NCBI GenBank assembly: GCA_004213025.1
Contig: SHBC01000002.1
Location: 1-64,000, forward strand
DNA from: SAR116 cluster bacterium
Lineage (GTDB): Bacteria; Pseudomonadota; Alphaproteobacteria; Puniceispirillales; Puniceispirillaceae
Length of the DNA stretch: 64,000 nt
Direction: 5' to 3'
Part shown: piece after piece, positions 1 to 8,944 of the stretch
Position numbering within the stretch: the stretch's first letter is position 1
Layout: the number at the start of each line of letters is the position of its first letter
Translations under genes and position numbers: made by a program
Notes under the pieces: generated by a model
What the model saw: the letters and a program-made list of their open reading frames with translations, nothing else
What the model was told of the DNA's origin: nothing
Database searches by the model: none

Positions 1-134
1 TTGGGAAGCTGATCATTCGGGACGACCTTGTTCACGGCAACCGTCGGGGCCGGGATTTTCCACGCCGACAACGCGAAAAGTCCGGCGCCAACAAGGCCGG
101 CAATAACAATCAAAACAATACCAATACGATTCAT
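1..134 (-). CDS. Partial membrane-anchored protein of unknown function (N-terminus only)
   Basis: The first 44 residues of a leftward gene run off the window edge. They start MNRIGIVLIV and form a single hydrophobic segment (about residues 4-25) followed by a polar stretch beginning KIPAPTVAV. This is the shape of a signal-anchored periplasmic or inner-membrane protein. A GGAG ribosome-binding site lies five bases before the ATG at 134. I do not recognise the family from this fragment. The leader contains a four-copy 12-bp tandem repeat. Confidence 0.6.
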   Translation of the reverse strand, partial: MNRIGIVLIVIAGLVGAGLFALSAWKIPAPTVAVNKVVPNDQLP

Positions 135-138
135 GTCC

Positions 139-186
139 GCTCCGCCATCCTGTCCGCCATCCTGTCCACCATCCGGGCCGCCATCC
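139..186. repeat. 12-bp tandem repeat, 4 copies, in the leader of the leftward gene at 1-134
   Basis: Four imperfect copies of a unit like tgtccgccatcc run head to tail, beginning five bases upstream of the start codon at 134. The first copy overlaps the likely ribosome-binding site. Copies differ at one to three positions, so the array is not a recent perfect expansion. Confidence 0.85.
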
Positions 187-398
187 TGGCCGTGGGGCGC
201 GATGCATCTCCAGACCGACAATCCGGTCATCAGTCAGATAAAATGTTGTCTATGGCAAGAATATGTCTGCAATACGGCACCATGGGCGGCGCCATGGCTC
301 AGTTTGAGGGCCAACCGGCGCGGTAGCGGCCCATGATATACAACTCTTGCGGCATTCGGGCTCTTGCAGAATTGCGGGCACACGCCATGTGAGGCACA

Positions 399-983
399 AT
401 GCACACCGCCATGCCAATCAGACATTCCGCCATGCCAGACATCACCGCCCTTACCGAGGCCATCGACAGGCCAATCGCGCTCGTCGGCATGATGGGCAGC
501 GGCAAGTCGCTTGTCGGGCGGCGCCTGGCGCAACGGCTTGATCTTCCCTTCATCGACAGCGACACCGAGATCGAGGCGACAGCCGGCATCACCATCACCG
601 AAATTTTCGAGCTTGCCGGCGAGGACAGGTTCCGCGCCCTTGAGCGCAATACCATCAGCGCCGCCGCCGACACCGGCCCGTCGGTGCTGTCGACCGGCGG
701 CGGGTCGATCTGCACGCCTGAAACGGCGCAGCTTCTCTGTGACAGGACAATTGTCGTCTGGCTGCAGGCGAAACCGGAAACATTGCTGTCGCGGATCGGG
801 TCGATCAGCAGCCGGCCCCTGCTGCATACGGATGACCCGCTGGCGACGCTTCGTGACCTTGCTGAGCGACGCGCACCGGACTATGGCAAGGCGCATATCA
901 CCGTCACCACTGACCAGCTGTCGGCCGCCGCCGCCGTGGCGGAAGTGCTGCGCGCCCTTGACAGTCATCTTGCGGTTAAATAG
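399..983 (+). CDS. aroK: Shikimate kinase
   Basis: Phosphorylates shikimate at the 3-hydroxyl with ATP, the fifth step of the chorismate pathway, in the cytoplasm. From the ATG at 399 the Walker A loop GMMGSGKS is at residues 30-37, the acidic substrate-binding DSD at 53-55, and the TGGG motif at 99-102. About 190 aa is normal for AroK. The start is uncertain: in-frame ATGs lie at 399, 411 and 432, and the last two sit in a loosely repeated 21-bp segment with ccgccatgcca twice. aroB follows 12 bp downstream, so the pair is probably co-transcribed. Confidence 0.95.
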   Translation: MHTAMPIRHSAMPDITALTEAIDRPIALVGMMGSGKSLVGRRLAQRLDLPFIDSDTEIEATAGITITEIFELAGEDRFRALERNTISAAADTGPSVLSTGGGSICTPETAQLLCDRTIVVWLQAKPETLLSRIGSISSRPLLHTDDPLATLRDLAERRAPDYGKAHITVTTDQLSAAAAVAEVLRALDSHLAVK

Positions 984-995
984 GTCGTTGTCATT

Positions 996-2105
996 ATGAC
1001 AGACAGTTCCACCCTGACCGTCGGGCTTGACGATCGCGCCTACGACATCACCGTAGGCCGCGACCTGATCGGACGTATCGACGAGATCGCCGGCGCGCAG
1101 CTTGCCGGCCGCCATGTGGTGATCATCGCCGACGCTGCGGTTGCGCCGCATCATCTGGCGCCGTTGGAATCCGCCTGTAACCGCATCTGCCGCCGTGTTG
1201 ACAGCCTGACTGTGGCTTCTGGCGAGGCCAGCAAGAGCATGGCCGTTCTGGCCGGCCTTCTTGAGGATATTCTGGCGCTTGGCGTTGACCGCGATGTCGT
1301 TCTTGTCGCGCTTGGCGGCGGCGTCATCGGCGATCTTGCCGGCTTTGCCGCGGCAAGCCTGCTTCGTGGTGTCGATTTCATCCAGGTGCCGACAACGCTG
1401 CTGGCGCAGGTGGACAGTTCGGTCGGCGGCAAGACAGGTGTCAATGCCGCCGCCGGCAAGAATCTGATCGGCGCCTTTCATCAGCCGCGCGCCGTCCTCA
1501 TCGACATCGACACGCTGGCGACGCTGCCAGCGCGGGAATTGCGCGCCGGCTATGCCGAAGTGATCAAATACGGGTTGCTTGGTGATGCCGCTTTCTTTGA
1601 ATGGCTGGAGGCGCATGGCGGTGAGGTTCTTGACCGCGACGAGGCAGCACTGCGCCATGCCATCACCACCTCATGCACCGCGAAGGCACGCATTGTCGAG
1701 ATGGATGAACGCGAAGCCGGGCGCCGCGCGCTGTTGAATCTCGGCCACACATTCGCCCATGCCTTTGAATCGGTCTGTGGCTATGATGGACGGCTTCTGC
1801 ATGGTGAGGCGGTCGGTGTCGGCATGGCGCTGGCCTACCGACTGGCCGGCGAGATGGGTCTGTGCACGGGTCAGGATGGTGGCCGCGCCGCCGCGCATAT
1901 CGCCGCCAGCGGCCTGTCGACACGGCTTGCCGAAATTCCGGCCGCCAGCGCCAGCACACCAGCCCTGATCGACATCATGCGGCGCGACAAGAAGGTGCGG
2001 AATGGCCGCATGCGCTTTGTGCTGCCGCGCGCCATCGGCGACAGCTTTGTCTGCGACGAGGTACCGGAAGACATGCTCACACAGATTCTGGATGCAAGCC
2101 GATGA
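996..2105 (+). CDS. aroB: 3-dehydroquinate synthase
   Basis: Converts DAHP to 3-dehydroquinate, step two of the shikimate pathway, using NAD and a divalent metal. The 369-aa product shows the NAD-binding GGGVIGDLAGFAA, the signature QVPTTLLAQVDSSVGGKTG from about residue 130, and metal-ligand GHTFAHA. Its stop codon overlaps the ATG of the next gene (ATGA at 2102-2105), which suggests translational coupling with the CNNM protein. aroK-aroB followed by a CNNM/CorC gene is a common alphaproteobacterial arrangement. Confidence 0.97.
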   Translation: MTDSSTLTVGLDDRAYDITVGRDLIGRIDEIAGAQLAGRHVVIIADAAVAPHHLAPLESACNRICRRVDSLTVASGEASKSMAVLAGLLEDILALGVDRDVVLVALGGGVIGDLAGFAAASLLRGVDFIQVPTTLLAQVDSSVGGKTGVNAAAGKNLIGAFHQPRAVLIDIDTLATLPARELRAGYAEVIKYGLLGDAAFFEWLEAHGGEVLDRDEAALRHAITTSCTAKARIVEMDEREAGRRALLNLGHTFAHAFESVCGYDGRLLHGEAVGVGMALAYRLAGEMGLCTGQDGGRAAAHIAASGLSTRLAEIPAASASTPALIDIMRRDKKVRNGRMRFVLPRAIGDSFVCDEVPEDMLTQILDASR

Positions 2106-3370
2106 CAGGTGATCTTCTGGGACTCATCGCCGTCATCCTGCTGCTGATTTTCGCCTCGGCGTTCTTCTCCAGCGCCGAAACAGCGCTGACCGCCGCTTCC
2201 GACGCCCGCATGCGCCAGCTGGCCGGCAAGGGCAACCGCCGCGCCATGCTCGTCGAGAGGCTTCGCGATGACCGCGAGGGGCTGATCGGCTCGATCCTGA
2301 TCGGCAACAATGCGGTGAATGTCATCGCCTCGGCACTGGCGACCTCGGTTTTCATCTCGATCCTCGATGATGGCGGGGTGATCTGGGCCACACTCACCAT
2401 GACCGTGGTTCTGGTGGTGTTCGCCGAGGTCATGCCAAAGACCTATGCGTTGAACAATTCCGACAAATATGCGTTGCTGATCGCCCCGGCGGTACGGCTT
2501 GTGGTTGTCGTTCTCAGCCCGCTGTCGATCGCGCTGCGGATGCTGGCCAACAGCCTGATCGGAAAGCAACAGACAGACGAGACCGACCGCGAGGAAGAGC
2601 TTCGCGGGATGATCGAACTTCATGGTGCTGAGGGGGATGGCGACAGCCGCGAGACACAGGCCATGCTGTCATCGGTTCTCGACCTGAATGAAATCAGCGT
2701 CGAACAGATCATGACGCACCGTGCCGGGGTGAAGATGATCGACGCCGACAGCGACCTTGATTCGCTGCTTCGCGAGGTGTTGGCCTCACCGCATACCCGC
2801 CACCCTGTCTATTCCGGCAACCCGGACAACATCATCGGCGTGCTTCACGTCAAGGACCTGCTTCGCGCGGTTGGCAGCCAGGGCGCGGACGCGCCGCAGG
2901 GCGATGGCCTCGGGCTGCTGCAGAATATTGTCAGCGAGCCCTATTTCGTGCCCGAGACGACATTGCTGTTCGACCAGCTGCAGGCCTTTCGCACACGGCG
3001 CGAGCATTTCGCCGTCGTTGTCGATGAATATGGCGACCTGCAGGGGATCGTGACGCTTGAGGATATCCTCGAGGAGATTGTCGGCGATATCGATGACGAG
3101 CATGATGTCGACCTTGCCGGCCTGACGGCGCAGCCGGACGGCTCGTGGATTGTCGATGGCGCGGTGACGATCCGTGACCTGAACCGGGCGCTTGCCTGGC
3201 AGCTTCCCGACGAGGATGCCTCGACGATCGCCGGCCTTGTTCTCTATGAGAGCCGGACAATCCCGCGGCCTGGCCAGGAATTCCGCTTTCACAACATCCG
3301 TTTCAGGATCCTGAAACGCGACGGCAACAAGGTGACAAGCCTGCGACTCTGGAGCACTCGAAATGCATAG
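2102..3370 (+). CDS. CNNM/CBS-domain transporter-like protein (HlyC/CorC family)
   Basis: A 422-aa inner-membrane protein. The N-terminal CNNM (DUF21) domain has hydrophobic segments at about 5-25, 60-85 and 95-125 and the SSAETALTA motif. Then come two CBS repeats (around MTHRAGVKMID and VDEYGDLQGIVTLEDILEEIVG) and a C-terminal CorC_HlyC domain. Relatives are linked to magnesium or cobalt efflux; the substrate here cannot be told from sequence. The ATG at 2102 overlaps the aroB stop and fits the family N-terminus. The end overlaps the following DUF2889 gene by 8 bp. Confidence 0.93.
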   Translation: MTGDLLGLIAVILLLIFASAFFSSAETALTAASDARMRQLAGKGNRRAMLVERLRDDREGLIGSILIGNNAVNVIASALATSVFISILDDGGVIWATLTMTVVLVVFAEVMPKTYALNNSDKYALLIAPAVRLVVVVLSPLSIALRMLANSLIGKQQTDETDREEELRGMIELHGAEGDGDSRETQAMLSSVLDLNEISVEQIMTHRAGVKMIDADSDLDSLLREVLASPHTRHPVYSGNPDNIIGVLHVKDLLRAVGSQGADAPQGDGLGLLQNIVSEPYFVPETTLLFDQLQAFRTRREHFAVVVDEYGDLQGIVTLEDILEEIVGDIDDEHDVDLAGLTAQPDGSWIVDGAVTIRDLNRALAWQLPDEDASTIAGLVLYESRTIPRPGQEFRFHNIRFRILKRDGNKVTSLRLWSTRNA

Positions 3371-3944
3371 ACCAGCCACACCTTACGGCGATGAACATAA
3401 CGTCACGCTGAGCCCCCCGGCCCCGCGCGAGGAGGTGCATAACCGGCGTATCAGCTGTAACGGCTTCGTCCGCGAGGACGGGCAATATGACATCGAGGCC
3501 GAGATCACCGACAACAAGACCTACAGTTTCCCGTCGGAATTCCGCGGCGATGTGACGCCGGATCAATTCGTGCATCACATGAAGGTGCGGGTGACGATCG
3601 ACAGGTCAATGACGGTCACCGCCGCCGAGGCGATCACCATTTCGGGGCCCTATGCCATCTGCCCGACAGCGAATGATGTCTTCCAGAATCTTGTTGGGCT
3701 GACCATCGGGCCAGGCTGGCGCCGCCGCGTCACGGCGGCCATCGGCGGGCGGCATGGCTGTACCCATATCAGCGAATTGATGGGAACCGTCGGCACCATC
3801 GCCTTTCAGACCCGCTATGGCGAGGATGCCCGCCGGGCCCGCGTCCCGGTCGGCAGCAGCGGCCTGGAAACAACACGGGCGCGCGGTGATGCGCGTGGCA
3901 GCGCGCTGGCCAATTCCTGCGTCGCCTACGCCATCGACGACTGA
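3363..3944 (+). CDS. DUF2889 family protein
   Basis: A 193-aa protein matching DUF2889 as I remember it. It has an early HNRRISCNGFVREDGQYDIE segment, TDNKTYSF, then PYAICPTAND, GPGWRRRV and GGRHGCTHISELMG, followed by AFQTRYG. The conserved Cys and His residues (CNG, GCTH) suggest metal binding, but no biochemical role is established to my knowledge. It overlaps the CNNM gene by 8 bp, so it probably belongs to the aroKB transcript, and it converges on the bolA gene with a 2-bp gap. Confidence 0.85.
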   Translation: MHRPATPYGDEHNVTLSPPAPREEVHNRRISCNGFVREDGQYDIEAEITDNKTYSFPSEFRGDVTPDQFVHHMKVRVTIDRSMTVTAAEAITISGPYAICPTANDVFQNLVGLTIGPGWRRRVTAAIGGRHGCTHISELMGTVGTIAFQTRYGEDARRARVPVGSSGLETTRARGDARGSALANSCVAYAIDD

Positions 3945-3946
3945 AA

Positions 3947-4204
3947 TCAGGCTGACAGGTCGAGCTGCAGCGCGTGAACGCTGCTGGCAAGTTCTTCGGC
4001 CAGAATGCCGTTCACCATCCGGTGGCATGCAACGCGGCTCTTGCCGGCAAATATATCGGCACGGATTGTGACCTCGAAATGCGTTTCGCCGCCCTCGCGC
4101 CAGCCGGCATGGCCAGCATGCTTGTAGCTGACATCAAGAACCTCGATCTCGCGCGGTGAAAGCGCCTTTTCGAGTTTTCCGGCTATGGTGTCTGCCATGG
4201 TCAT
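3947..4204 (-). CDS. BolA family protein
   Basis: An 85-aa protein of the BolA fold (helix-turn-strand class II KH-like). The core THFEVTIRADIFAGKSRVACHRMV contains the invariant His and the RVACHR segment typical of BolA. These proteins usually partner monothiol glutaredoxins in iron-sulfur trafficking; no glutaredoxin is adjacent here. Two in-frame starts (4204 MTMAD and 4198 MAD) are possible. It diverges from the J-domain gene, the alphaproteobacterial arrangement bolA / J-protein / cobS / cobT. Confidence 0.93.
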   Translation of the reverse strand: MTMADTIAGKLEKALSPREIEVLDVSYKHAGHAGWREGGETHFEVTIRADIFAGKSRVACHRMVNGILAEELASSVHALQLDLSA

Positions 4205-4270
4205 GTGCTATCTCCTGCCGCGGGGGTTGAGGTTGCCAGCCAGCGGCATGGCTTTATGATGGAACAGGTT

Positions 4271-4876
4271 ATGAGACGCCCCTCCAGACCAGAGGTCAAG
4301 ATCCCCGGCAATGCCGAGACCGACCAGCAGACCGACCAGCAGAGCGCCGGTGCAACGCGGCTGTGCGAGGCGGAAGGCTGTATGGCCGAAGCGCATTACC
4401 CGGCGCCAAAGTCGCGCGACGCGCTGCGTGACTATATCTGGTTCTGCCTCGAGCATGTCCGGGCCTATAACAAATCATGGAATTACTATGAGGGGCTGCA
4501 GGGGGCGGCGCTGGAAGCGGAAATCCGGCGCGCCACGACCTGGGAACGGCCAAGCTGGAAATTTGCCACCGGCAAGCCGGCTGAGGAGATGTTCGACGAT
4601 CCGATGGGATTGTTCGATTTCGAGAATCGCGGCACTGCCGCGCCTGGCGGACGACAGATCAACCCGGAAGAAAGACGTGCCTGGAAAACCCTGCGCATGG
4701 AGCCTGTCGACGATCTTGATCAGGTGAAGGCGCAGTATAAGCAACTGGCAAAAGAACATCATCCCGACACTAATGGGGGTGACGCCGGGGCCGAGGAACG
4801 TCTAAAAGATATAAATCTCGCATATGATTTGATTCGCAAATCATTGCAAAGCGCCTCGGCACCAACCATTTCCTGA
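4271..4876 (+). CDS. J-domain (DnaJ-like) protein upstream of cobS
   Basis: About 200 aa with the J domain at the C-terminus instead of the N-terminus: QVKAQYKQLAKEHHPDTNGG holds the diagnostic HPD tripeptide. The N-terminal half has a CEAEGC motif, then a conserved region with WFCLEHVRAYNKSWNYYEG, typical of the alphaproteobacterial protein at this locus. It probably recruits DnaK, but the client is unknown. ATGs at 4256, 4259 and 4271 are possible starts; 4271 is chosen because a weak GGAACAGG precedes it. The N-terminus contains a duplicated TDQQ encoded by a 12-bp tandem repeat. Confidence 0.88.
   Translation: MRRPSRPEVKIPGNAETDQQTDQQSAGATRLCEAEGCMAEAHYPAPKSRDALRDYIWFCLEHVRAYNKSWNYYEGLQGAALEAEIRRATTWERPSWKFATGKPAEEMFDDPMGLFDFENRGTAAPGGRQINPEERRAWKTLRMEPVDDLDQVKAQYKQLAKEHHPDTNGGDAGAEERLKDINLAYDLIRKSLQSASAPTIS
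4319..4342. repeat. 12-bp perfect tandem repeat, 2 copies, inside the J-protein N-terminus
   Basis: Two identical copies of accgaccagcag give TDQQ-TDQQ in frame within 30 codons of the start. Confidence 0.85.
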
Positions 4877-4920
4877 CCTAGACGCCAAGCTGGCGGCGTG
4901 TTTTCGGAGACAAGACTGTT

Positions 4921-5928
4921 ATGCCCAATGACCAGACCATGACCAAGATGAGCGCCCATCCGCTGGCCGCGCCGGACACCGAAATCGACGTCCGCAGCGT
5001 ATTCGGCCTGGATGTCGACATGAAGGTGCCGGCCTTTTCCGAAGGTTCGGAATATGTGCCGACGCGCGACGAGGCATATCAGTTCGACCATGACACCACA
5101 CTGGCCATTCTTGCCGGCTTTGCGCATAACCGGCGGGTGATGATTCAAGGCTATCATGGCACTGGCAAATCGACGCATATCGAACAGGTTGCGGCACGGC
5201 TGAACTGGCCCTGCATCCGGGTCAATCTCGACAGCCATATCAGCCGGATCGACCTGATCGGCAAGGACGCCATCGTACTTCGCGATGGCAAGCAGGTGAC
5301 CGAGTTCCGCGAGGGCATCCTTCCCTGGGCGCTGCAGAACCCGGTGGCGATCGTCTTTGATGAATATGATGCCGGCCGCGCCGATGTGATGTTCGTGATC
5401 CAGCGCGTCCTGGAAGTCGACGGCAAACTGACACTTCTCGACACCAACCGGGTGATTCATCCGAATCCCAGCTTCCGCCTGTTCGCCACCGCCAACACGG
5501 TCGGGCTTGGCGACACCACAGGCCTGTATCATGGCACGCAGCAGATCAACCAGGGCCAGATGGACCGCTGGTCGATCGTCACGACGCTGAACTATCTGCC
5601 GCATGATGACGAGGTCGATATCGTCGCCGCAAAGCTGACATCCTACGACAATGCCGAAGGGCGCGAGACGTTGGCCAACATGGTGCGGATGGCCGACCTG
5701 ACACGAAGCGGCTTCATGTCGGGCGACCTGTCGACGGTGATGTCGCCGCGGACGGTCATCACCTGGGCCGAGAACACATTGATCTTCAATGACATGACGC
5801 TGGCCTTCCGGATGAGCTTCCTGAACAAATGCGACGAGGTCGAACGTCCGACCGTGGCCGAATATTACCAGCGCTGCTTTGGCATCGACCTGCCAGAGGC
5901 GCCGGTCCGCCAGGCCACCGCCGGCTAG
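4921..5928 (+). CDS. cobS: Cobaltochelatase subunit CobS (AAA+ ATPase)
   Basis: The MoxR-like AAA+ motor of aerobic (CobNST) cobaltochelatase, which inserts cobalt into hydrogenobyrinate a,c-diamide. The 335-aa protein has Walker A GYHGTGKS at residues 77-84, Walker B IVFDEYD, and sensor-like [11 protein letters not shown]. The family-typical N-terminus ([14 protein letters not shown]) supports the start at 4921. cobT follows after 9 bp. The catalytic subunit CobN is not in this window. Some alphaproteobacteria keep a cobST pair away from the cob operon, as here. Confidence 0.96.
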   Translation: MPNDQTMTKMSAHPLAAPDTEIDVRSVFGLDVDMKVPAFSEGSEYVPTRDEAYQFDHDTTLAILAGFAHNRRVMIQGYHGTGKSTHIEQVAARLNWPCIRVNLDSHISRIDLIGKDAIVLRDGKQVTEFREGILPWALQNPVAIVFDEYDAGRADVMFVIQRVLEVDGKLTLLDTNRVIHPNPSFRLFATANTVGLGDTTGLYHGTQQINQGQMDRWSIVTTLNYLPHDDEVDIVAAKLTSYDNAEGRETLANMVRMADLTRSGFMSGDLSTVMSPRTVITWAENTLIFNDMTLAFRMSFLNKCDEVERPTVAEYYQRCFGIDLPEAPVRQATAG

Positions 5929-5937
5929 GCACGCCAC

Positions 5938-7788
5938 ATGGCGAACGGTGACGCGAACCAGCAATTCCTGAAATCGACCGCCGCCGCGATGCGCGCGGTG
6001 GCCGGCGGCGTTGACCATCAGGTCAGCTATGCCGGCACCGACACGCATGTTGGCAAGGCGGAAGTGCGGCTTCCGGCGCTACCGCCACGCGCCACCGCCC
6101 AGCAACGCGCCAGTCTTCGCGGCGCCGCCGACGGGGCGGCCCTGTGGCTCGCCCATCATGACGATGCCACGCACCGCAAGCTGTGTCCCAGCCTTGACGG
6201 TGCGCGGGCGATTTTCGAATCCGCCGAGCGGGCCCGCGTCGAGGCCATAGGCGCGCGCGACCTGAAAGGTGTTGGTGACAATCTGGAAGCGGCGCTGAAC
6301 CAGCGCTATGAGAGCCGCCAGATCGAGGCGCCGGGGCAGGCTGATGAGGCCGGCATCGCCGAAGTGGTGCGGCTGTTGCTTCGCGAAAAGCTGACCGGCG
6401 CGCCGCCACCACAGAACCTGTCGATGGCGATGGATCTGTGGCGGCCCTGGGTTGAAAGCCGCGCTGGCGAGCTGTTCTCGGAGCTTGATGACTCGCTGGA
6501 GGATCAGGCCCGTTTCGCCGAGGTCTCGCGCCGCCTGATCGGGGCGCTTGAGACCGATCTTGGTGATTCGGCATCGGATCAGGATGATTCCGAGGAAGAT
6601 GGCGATGAGTCCGAGGACAATGGCGACCAGCAGAATGAAGATGGCGGCGAGCAGTCATCCGTTGGCGAGGACCAGTCCGAGGGTGACGACGGCCAGAGCA
6701 TGGAAGATGCCGGCGATGGCGGCGCATCCGAGGATGGCGACATGGTCGAGGCCGATGGCGCCGAGGACGGCATGTCCGACGGTGACTCGCCGCATTCTGA
6801 CATGCAGGGCCATAATCAGGACCGCGGCCCGAGCCAGGATGCCTACCACGTCTTCGAGACCCGATTTGACGAGATTGTTGCCGCCGCCGATCTGTGCGAT
6901 CCGGAGGAGCTGGACAGGCTGCGCGTGATGCTTGACCGGCATATGGAAAATGTCGCCTCGGTTGTCGGCAAGCTTGCCAACAGGCTGCAGCGCAAGCTGA
7001 TGGCGCACCAGAACCGGTCCTGGGATTTCGATCTCGAGGAGGGCATCCTCGATGCCGGCAAGCTTCACCGTGTGGTGACACAGCCGCTCAGCCCGCTATC
7101 CTACAAGATGGAGCAGGACACGAAATTCCGCGACACGGTGGTGACGCTGCTTCTCGACAATTCCGGATCAATGCGCGGCCGGCCGATCACCATCGCCGCC
7201 GTCACCGCCGACATTCTGGCGCGCACGCTCGAGCGCTGCGGCGTCAAGGTCGAGATCCTCGGCTTTACGACGCGCGCCTGGAAGGGTGGCCAGTCACGCG
7301 AGGTCTGGCAGCAGGCCGGCAAGCCGCCGGCGCCCGGGCGGCTGAACGATCTTCGCCATATCATCTACAAGGGTGCCGATGCCCCCTGGCGGCGGGCCCG
7401 CAAATCGCTTGGCCTGATGCTGCGCGAAGGAATCCTGAAAGAGAATATCGACGGCGAGGCGCTGCTCTGGGCGCATGAACGCCTGCTGGCGCGCAATGAG
7501 GACAGACGCATCCTTCTGGTGATTTCCGACGGCGCGCCGGTTGATGATTCAACCCTGTCGGTGAATAGCGGCAGCTATCTGGAAAAACATCTCCGCGAGG
7601 TCATCGGCTATATCGAAACACGCTCGCCGGTGGAGCTTCTCGCCATCGGGATCGGCCATGACGTGACCCGCTATTATCGCCGCGCGGTGACCATCACCGA
7701 TGTCGACCAGCTTGGCGGGGCGGTTGTCGGCCAGCTGACCGATCTGTTCGACGAGGATGCCAACCGGCGCCATAGCCGCGTCGCCTGA
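5938..7788 (+). CDS. cobT: Cobaltochelatase subunit CobT (VWA protein)
   Basis: Partner of CobS in the cobaltochelatase complex. The 616-aa protein has an N-terminal CobT domain, a very acidic Asp/Glu/Ser/Gly linker (about residues 205-300), and a C-terminal von Willebrand A domain whose MIDAS motif DNSGSMRG begins at residue 407. The acidic linker is normal for CobT and is not one of the tandem duplications seen elsewhere. It lies 9 bp after cobS, surely in the same transcript, and ends convergent with rpmB. Confidence 0.96.
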   Translation: MANGDANQQFLKSTAAAMRAVAGGVDHQVSYAGTDTHVGKAEVRLPALPPRATAQQRASLRGAADGAALWLAHHDDATHRKLCPSLDGARAIFESAERARVEAIGARDLKGVGDNLEAALNQRYESRQIEAPGQADEAGIAEVVRLLLREKLTGAPPPQNLSMAMDLWRPWVESRAGELFSELDDSLEDQARFAEVSRRLIGALETDLGDSASDQDDSEEDGDESEDNGDQQNEDGGEQSSVGEDQSEGDDGQSMEDAGDGGASEDGDMVEADGAEDGMSDGDSPHSDMQGHNQDRGPSQDAYHVFETRFDEIVAAADLCDPEELDRLRVMLDRHMENVASVVGKLANRLQRKLMAHQNRSWDFDLEEGILDAGKLHRVVTQPLSPLSYKMEQDTKFRDTVVTLLLDNSGSMRGRPITIAAVTADILARTLERCGVKVEILGFTTRAWKGGQSREVWQQAGKPPAPGRLNDLRHIIYKGADAPWRRARKSLGLMLREGILKENIDGEALLWAHERLLARNEDRRILLVISDGAPVDDSTLSVNSGSYLEKHLREVIGYIETRSPVELLAIGIGHDVTRYYRRAVTITDVDQLGGAVVGQLTDLFDEDANRRHSRVA

Positions 7789-7810
7789 CAGCCGCATCAT
7801 CCTGCCCCAG

Positions 7811-7868
7811 GCTCACCTTCACCAAAAAGCCTCACCTTCACCAAAAAGCCCCACCTTCATGAAAAAAG
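7811..7868. repeat. 19-bp tandem repeat, 3 copies, between convergent cobT and rpmB
   Basis: Units are gctcaccttcaccaaaaag, then cctcaccttcaccaaaaag, then a third copy ccccaccttcatgaaaaaag with changes. The third copy's A-run is the T-tail of the rpmB terminator when read leftward. The oligo-T part of the terminator has therefore been copied twice more. Confidence 0.9.
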
Positions 7869-7890
7869 CCCCGCCGGGAGACGGGGTCTT
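7862..7890 (-). terminator. Rho-independent terminator of rpmB
   Basis: Read leftward, the stem arms are CCCCGTC (7882-7888 region) and GGCGGGG around a TCCC loop, followed by CTTTTTT. It begins about 36 bp past the rpmB stop. Confidence 0.8.
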
Positions 7891-7925
7891 TGAAAATGTG
7901 CCGTGATGGTCAGCTGGCAGGGTCG

Positions 7926-8213
7926 TCAGCTGGCACCCTGGGCAGCCATGATCTCGCGCTTCAGCTGGCGTGCCTCATCGGCAAGCTCGGCATTGCGGGC
8001 CTGCATCAGAAAGGCGTCGAGGCCACCATGCTTTTCAATGGTGCGCATGGCGCTTGTCGACAGCCGCAGGCTGACGCGGCGGCCAAGAGCCTCGCTCTGC
8101 ATCGTAGCCTGCTGAAGATTCGGAAGGAAACGCCGACGCGTCTTGTTGTTCGCGTGGCTGACATTGTTGCCCGACATCACGGTCTTGCCAGTGATCTGAC
8201 AGCGCTTGGCCAT
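7926..8213 (-). CDS. rpmB: 50S ribosomal protein L28
   Basis: A 95-aa protein starting [23 protein letters not shown], an unmistakable L28 N-terminus. [21 protein letters not shown] follows, as in alphaproteobacterial L28. An in-frame extension to 8309 exists, but MAKRCQ is the universal start. It is basic and monocistronic, with its own terminator. Confidence 0.97.
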   Translation of the reverse strand: MAKRCQITGKTVMSGNNVSHANNKTRRRFLPNLQQATMQSEALGRRVSLRLSTSAMRTIEKHGGLDAFLMQARNAELADEARQLKREIMAAQGAS

Positions 8214-8515
8214 TTTTCGGCTCCCATCTTTCGAAACATCCGCCGCGTCCGGCGCGGCGCGGCAGGCATCATAGCCTGCCATGAATAACGATGGGTGGGT
8301 ATAGGCCACGACCCCGGTCAGGTCAAGACTGAATCACCGCCATGGCCGGGCCGATACAGGGGGTCGTAAAATCCATTTGGCATTAGCGGAATATTAATTC
8401 TTTAGGACTATCATGAATTACCCAAAAGGATCATTTCCGCCTCCGGCACCCGTCACCTTGTGTGGCCGGGGGGGTATGGCCACCCAAAGCAACGACACTT
8501 GATGTATGGATATGA
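8214..8515. promoter_or_regulatory. Divergent intergenic region between rpmB and the RHH gene
   Basis: About 300 bp without a convincing gene. An AT-rich patch at about 8377-8440 (tattaattctttagg and neighbours) is the likeliest promoter for the rightward gene. The rpmB promoter should lie near 8230-8320. I see no riboswitch or clear operator. Confidence 0.4.
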
Positions 8516-8944
8516 ATGATGCACAGACCTGAAACCATCCTGCCTACGTCACGGCGTATGCCGCAGCCCAATCCGGCCTCCACCGGACGGCGGCTGAAAC
8601 GAAACGTCCGCATCGGCGACCGCCGCACAACCATCGTGCTGGAAGCCTATGTATGGGACAGTATCGACAGCATGCTGCAGCGTGAGGCTGTCTCTCTCGA
8701 CGAGTTCTGCAACCGTGTTGAGGATGCGCGCCAGCAATCCAGCATGGCGTCGTCGGCACGGCTTGTCGTGTTGATCTATTTCCGGCTTCTCGGCCAGATC
8801 AACAGCCCGCCCTTTGTCGATGATGATCTGGACCGGCTGCAGCAGGAAGGCCGGCTGCGGGCACCTGCCCCGGCCGACCCGCCAATCCCGCTATTGCCGT
8901 TGGCGCTCAGGCGTTTCGCGCAAGACGAAGCGCATGTTGCATAG
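8516..8944 (+). CDS. Ribbon-helix-helix domain protein
   Basis: A 142-aa protein. Residues 28-90 match the alphaproteobacterial RHH_4-type domain: KRNVRIGDRRTTIVLEAYVWD, then SLDEFCNRVEDA and SSARLVVLIYFR. Such proteins are presumed DNA-binding regulators, but targets are unknown. A second ATG at 8519 is possible. The last 38 bp overlap the convergent pyrD gene, so the two transcripts are antisense at their 3' ends. Confidence 0.85.
   Translation: MMHRPETILPTSRRMPQPNPASTGRRLKRNVRIGDRRTTIVLEAYVWDSIDSMLQREAVSLDEFCNRVEDARQQSSMASSARLVVLIYFRLLGQINSPPFVDDDLDRLQQEGRLRAPAPADPPIPLLPLALRRFAQDEAHVA

Noticed and set aside
399..452. 21-bp period at the aroK start (ccgccatgcca twice)
   Set aside because: Only about two thirds of positions match, so I left it out of the repeat list and noted it only as a reason for start uncertainty.
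6570..6840. Repetitive acidic DNA inside cobT
   Set aside because: Acidic Asp/Glu/Ser linkers are normal in CobT; there is no fixed period, so I did not count it among the tandem duplications.
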